A DNA stretch of 7,365 nucleotides from Chloroflexi bacterium 13_1_40CM_68_21 (lineage in GTDB: Bacteria; Chloroflexota; Limnocylindria; P2-11E), in contig MNEO01000022.1 in assembly GCA_001917735.1 (NCBI GenBank), positions 1-7,365 on the forward strand. The letters run 5' to 3'. Numbering within the stretch: position 1 is the first letter of the stretch; each line of letters opens with the position of its first letter. Below the pieces are notes generated by a model, which was not told the origin of the DNA, made no database searches, and worked only from the letters and a program-made list of their open reading frames with translations. This document shows, piece by piece, positions 6,334 to 7,365 of this stretch. A program made the position numbers and the translations under genes.

Positions 6334-7145
6334 GAGGAATTATCGGCGGCATGCTCCGAACGTTGGAGCATTTTGTCCGTCCGCGACCGGTCACCCGGAA
6401 ATATCCGTATGAAAAGCGCGAGCTTCCCGAACGGTCGCGTGGGCTCATCGCTCTTCTGCTTGAGCCTGAGACGAGCATCTTCAAGTGCGAGTCGTGTCTC
6501 ATGTGCGAGAAGGCCTGCCCGCCGCGAGCGATCTCCATCTCCTACACGTTCAAGAACGGCTTCCGCAAGCGCCCACCCCTCGCACCGCGCGCGTCGTACT
6601 ACCGGATCCGCATGGTTCAGACCGCGCCGTACGGCGACCGCCGGCCGCAATCCACCGCGGTGACGACCATCCCGGCGGAGGACGAAGGGCGGCTGGATCT
6701 GGGTCCAGTCCGTCGCGTGCTCCGCGAAACGCCGGGAGGTGCCGACCGATTGACGCGCCACGGCGGCGTCTCTGCTCGCGAACTTCCGCGGGGCCCCCGA
6801 TGGCCAGGGAACGGCGATCCCGCGTGGAGGCCGCAGGTACACCGGCAACCTCGGCGTCGCGGGCGTCTGGCCCGAAGCGTCGCCGCCTCCCGCGCACGAC
6901 GACCTGCACGAGGACGAGGCCCGTCACGTCCTCGAGCCGGCCTTTGCCCGCTAGCACCGCGCCGCGGCTCCTCGACGGGGAAGCACGCGGCGCGCTCAGG
7001 CGCGCTCGGTCCACCGAGGTCGGCGAGCTCATCGACGTTGTGGAGCGGAGCGGACTTCGCGGCCGCGGCGGCGCAGGCTATCCGTTCGCCGAAAAGCTTC
7101 GGGCGGTCCGCCGCAATGCCGAGGGCGGCGACGTGTACCTCGTAG
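6330..7145 (+). CDS. nuoI: NuoI-like ferredoxin subunit with a single [4Fe-4S] motif; probable frameshift near 6750-6798
   Basis: NuoI carries clusters N6a and N6b of complex I. The N-terminus matches the family (KYPYEKRELPERSRG at 24-38), followed by one complete motif Cys53-x2-Cys56-x2-Cys59-x3-Cys63-Pro. The second CxxCxxCxxxCP, expected some 30-40 residues later, is absent; that stretch reads SYYRIRMVQTAPYGDRRPQ. The start is ATG 6330 with GAGG 6319-6322 seven nt upstream, in ATGA overlap with the small ORF. As read, the frame stays open to 7145 (271 residues), but beyond about 6750 it is an Arg/Pro-rich shadow overlapping other coding frames. Plausible coding passes to the next frame and stops at 6952-6954. 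Skipping one base would give a ~207-residue protein, a normal NuoI length. A sequencing or assembly error, a real frameshift, or a gene ending near 6750 are all possible. Family assignment is firm; the C-terminal end is not. Confidence 0.7.
   Translation: MRGIIGGMLRTLEHFVRPRPVTRKYPYEKRELPERSRGLIALLLEPETSIFKCESCLMCEKACPPRAISISYTFKNGFRKRPPLAPRASYYRIRMVQTAPYGDRRPQSTAVTTIPAEDEGRLDLGPVRRVLRETPGGADRLTRHGGVSARELPRGPRWPGNGDPAWRPQVHRQPRRRGRLARSVAASRARRPARGRGPSRPRAGLCPLAPRRGSSTGKHAARSGALGPPRSASSSTLWSGADFAAAAAQAIRSPKSFGRSAAMPRAATCTS
6754..6954 (+). pseudogene. Frame +1 coding stretch, likely the displaced C-terminus of the NuoI-like gene or a start-less small gene
   Basis: Between TGA 6751-6753 and TAG 6952-6954 this frame has 66 codons, of which about 57 end in G or C, and a balanced composition including the acidic segment AHDDLHEDEARHVLEPAFAR. 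The other two frames here are Arg/Pro- or Ser/Thr-rich and look like shadows. It has no ATG, GTG or TTG; CTG 6772 is the only near-start. The simplest reading is that it continues the NuoI-like gene after a one-base shift. It has no cysteine, so it is not NuoE and does not supply the missing ferredoxin motif. I recognise no family. The downstream gene appears to overlap its stop by 11 bp, as expected if this is where translation ends. Confidence 0.5.
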
Positions 7146-7365
7146 CGAACGGTTACGACGCCGACCCGGCAAGCCCGCTGGCGCGCACCCTTCTCACGCG
7201 CAACGCCGCCAACGTGCTGCGCGGTATCGCGATAGCGGCGCATGCGGTCGGCGCGACACAGGCCTACCTCTACCTACACCCCGAGGCGATCGAGGCCCGC
7301 GCCGCCGCGGAGGGTGCGATGGAGGCGCTTGGCCCCGAGCTCGGGGTCCCGATCGAGATCGCGCT
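6944..7365 (+). CDS. NuoF-like protein, 3'-truncated by the window edge
   Basis: NuoF binds FMN and NADH in the electron-input module of complex I. The 140 residues seen here contain the family loop LRGRGGAGYP (38-47) and a lysine at 51, then VANGYDADPASPLARTLL (67-84), which occupies the position of the NADESEPGSFKDR-type segment. Next comes the helix and strand leading to ATQAYLYLHPE, matching the YIYIRGE region. The aligned segment keeps the first Asn and the Pro but changes Asp-Glu-x-Glu-Pro-Gly to Tyr-Asp-x-Asp-Pro-Ala and loses the Lys-Asp. It therefore resembles the divergent NuoF-like paralogues of Actinomycetota (NG-x-EGEPAS type) more than true NuoF. TTG 6944 is chosen as start because it gives ~37 residues before the GRGGAG loop and overlaps the preceding stop by 11 bp; ATG 6800 would add a low-complexity Arg/Ser/Thr stretch. 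The SLBB and C-terminal Fe-S parts, if present, lie outside the window. Confidence 0.8.
   Translation, partial: MPASTAPRLLDGEARGALRRARSTEVGELIDVVERSGLRGRGGAGYPFAEKLRAVRRNAEGGDVYLVANGYDADPASPLARTLLTRNAANVLRGIAIAAHAVGATQAYLYLHPEAIEARAAAEGAMEALGPELGVPIEIA

Noticed and set aside
6800..6943. N-terminal extension of the NuoF-like protein from ATG 6800
   Set aside because: The extension is Arg/Ser/Thr-rich without structure and overlaps a better coding frame; TTG 6944 gives the expected N-terminal length.
6754..6954. A NuoE gene between the NuoI-like and NuoF-like genes
   Set aside because: The frame has no cysteines and is far shorter than NuoE.
1..7365. CRISPR array, tRNA, rRNA, insertion sequence or phage genes
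   Set aside because: No regularly spaced repeats, cloverleaf-like sequence, rRNA segment, transposase or phage structural gene was seen by eye on either strand.

Overview
A GC-rich bacterial window with every supported gene on the + strand, closely packed from about 1.4 kb onward. The complex I subunits NuoB and NuoD are of the bacterial quinone-reducing type. High G/C at third codon positions, frequent GTG/TTG starts and overlapping genes suit a Chloroflexota- or Actinomycetota-like lineage, but no rRNA or clade-specific marker is present, so this placement is only a guess.

Layout: (a) 3-1265, the 3' part of a cysteine-free beta-propeller protein (WD40/YncE-like), open at the left edge; (b) 1266-1418, a gap without a convincing signal; (c) 1419-2051, a 210-residue protein whose first ~100 residues resemble a HepT/DUF86 (HEPN) helical bundle that lacks the catalytic RX4H stretch, followed by a charged linker and a helical tail; (d) 2062-3612, PhoD, a phosphodiesterase/alkaline phosphatase with a Tat-type lipoprotein signal; (e) 3617-4426, an inositol-monophosphatase family enzyme; (f) 4433 to the right edge, a complex I-like cluster: nuoB, nuoD, a 45-codon small ORF, a NuoI-like ferredoxin subunit, a short frame-shifted coding stretch, and the start of a NuoF-like protein.

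The complex I-like cluster is the unusual part. nuoC is absent between nuoB and nuoD, and nuoA does not precede nuoB. nuoD has no ATG/GTG/TTG start upstream of its conserved core and probably initiates at an AUA codon placed 7 nt after a Shine-Dalgarno sequence. A 45-codon ORF joins nuoD to the NuoI-like gene with ATGA overlaps at both ends and contains a ~96-bp nested palindrome. The NuoI-like protein has only one of the usual two [4Fe-4S] motifs. Its coding signal moves from one frame to the next near 6750-6798. The NuoF-like protein keeps the GRGGAG loop but has lost most of the canonical acidic nucleotide-binding motif. Together these suggest either a divergent complex I derivative or a canonical set with several losses; the rest of the cluster lies outside the window.

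Functionally, PhoD would release phosphate outside the membrane and the IMPase-family enzyme would dephosphorylate sugar or inositol phosphates in the cytoplasm. NuoB, NuoD and the NuoI-like protein belong to the peripheral arm of a quinone-reducing membrane complex. Close spacing suggests co-transcription from about 1419 or 2062 onward, although phosphatases and Nuo subunits have no known joint function.
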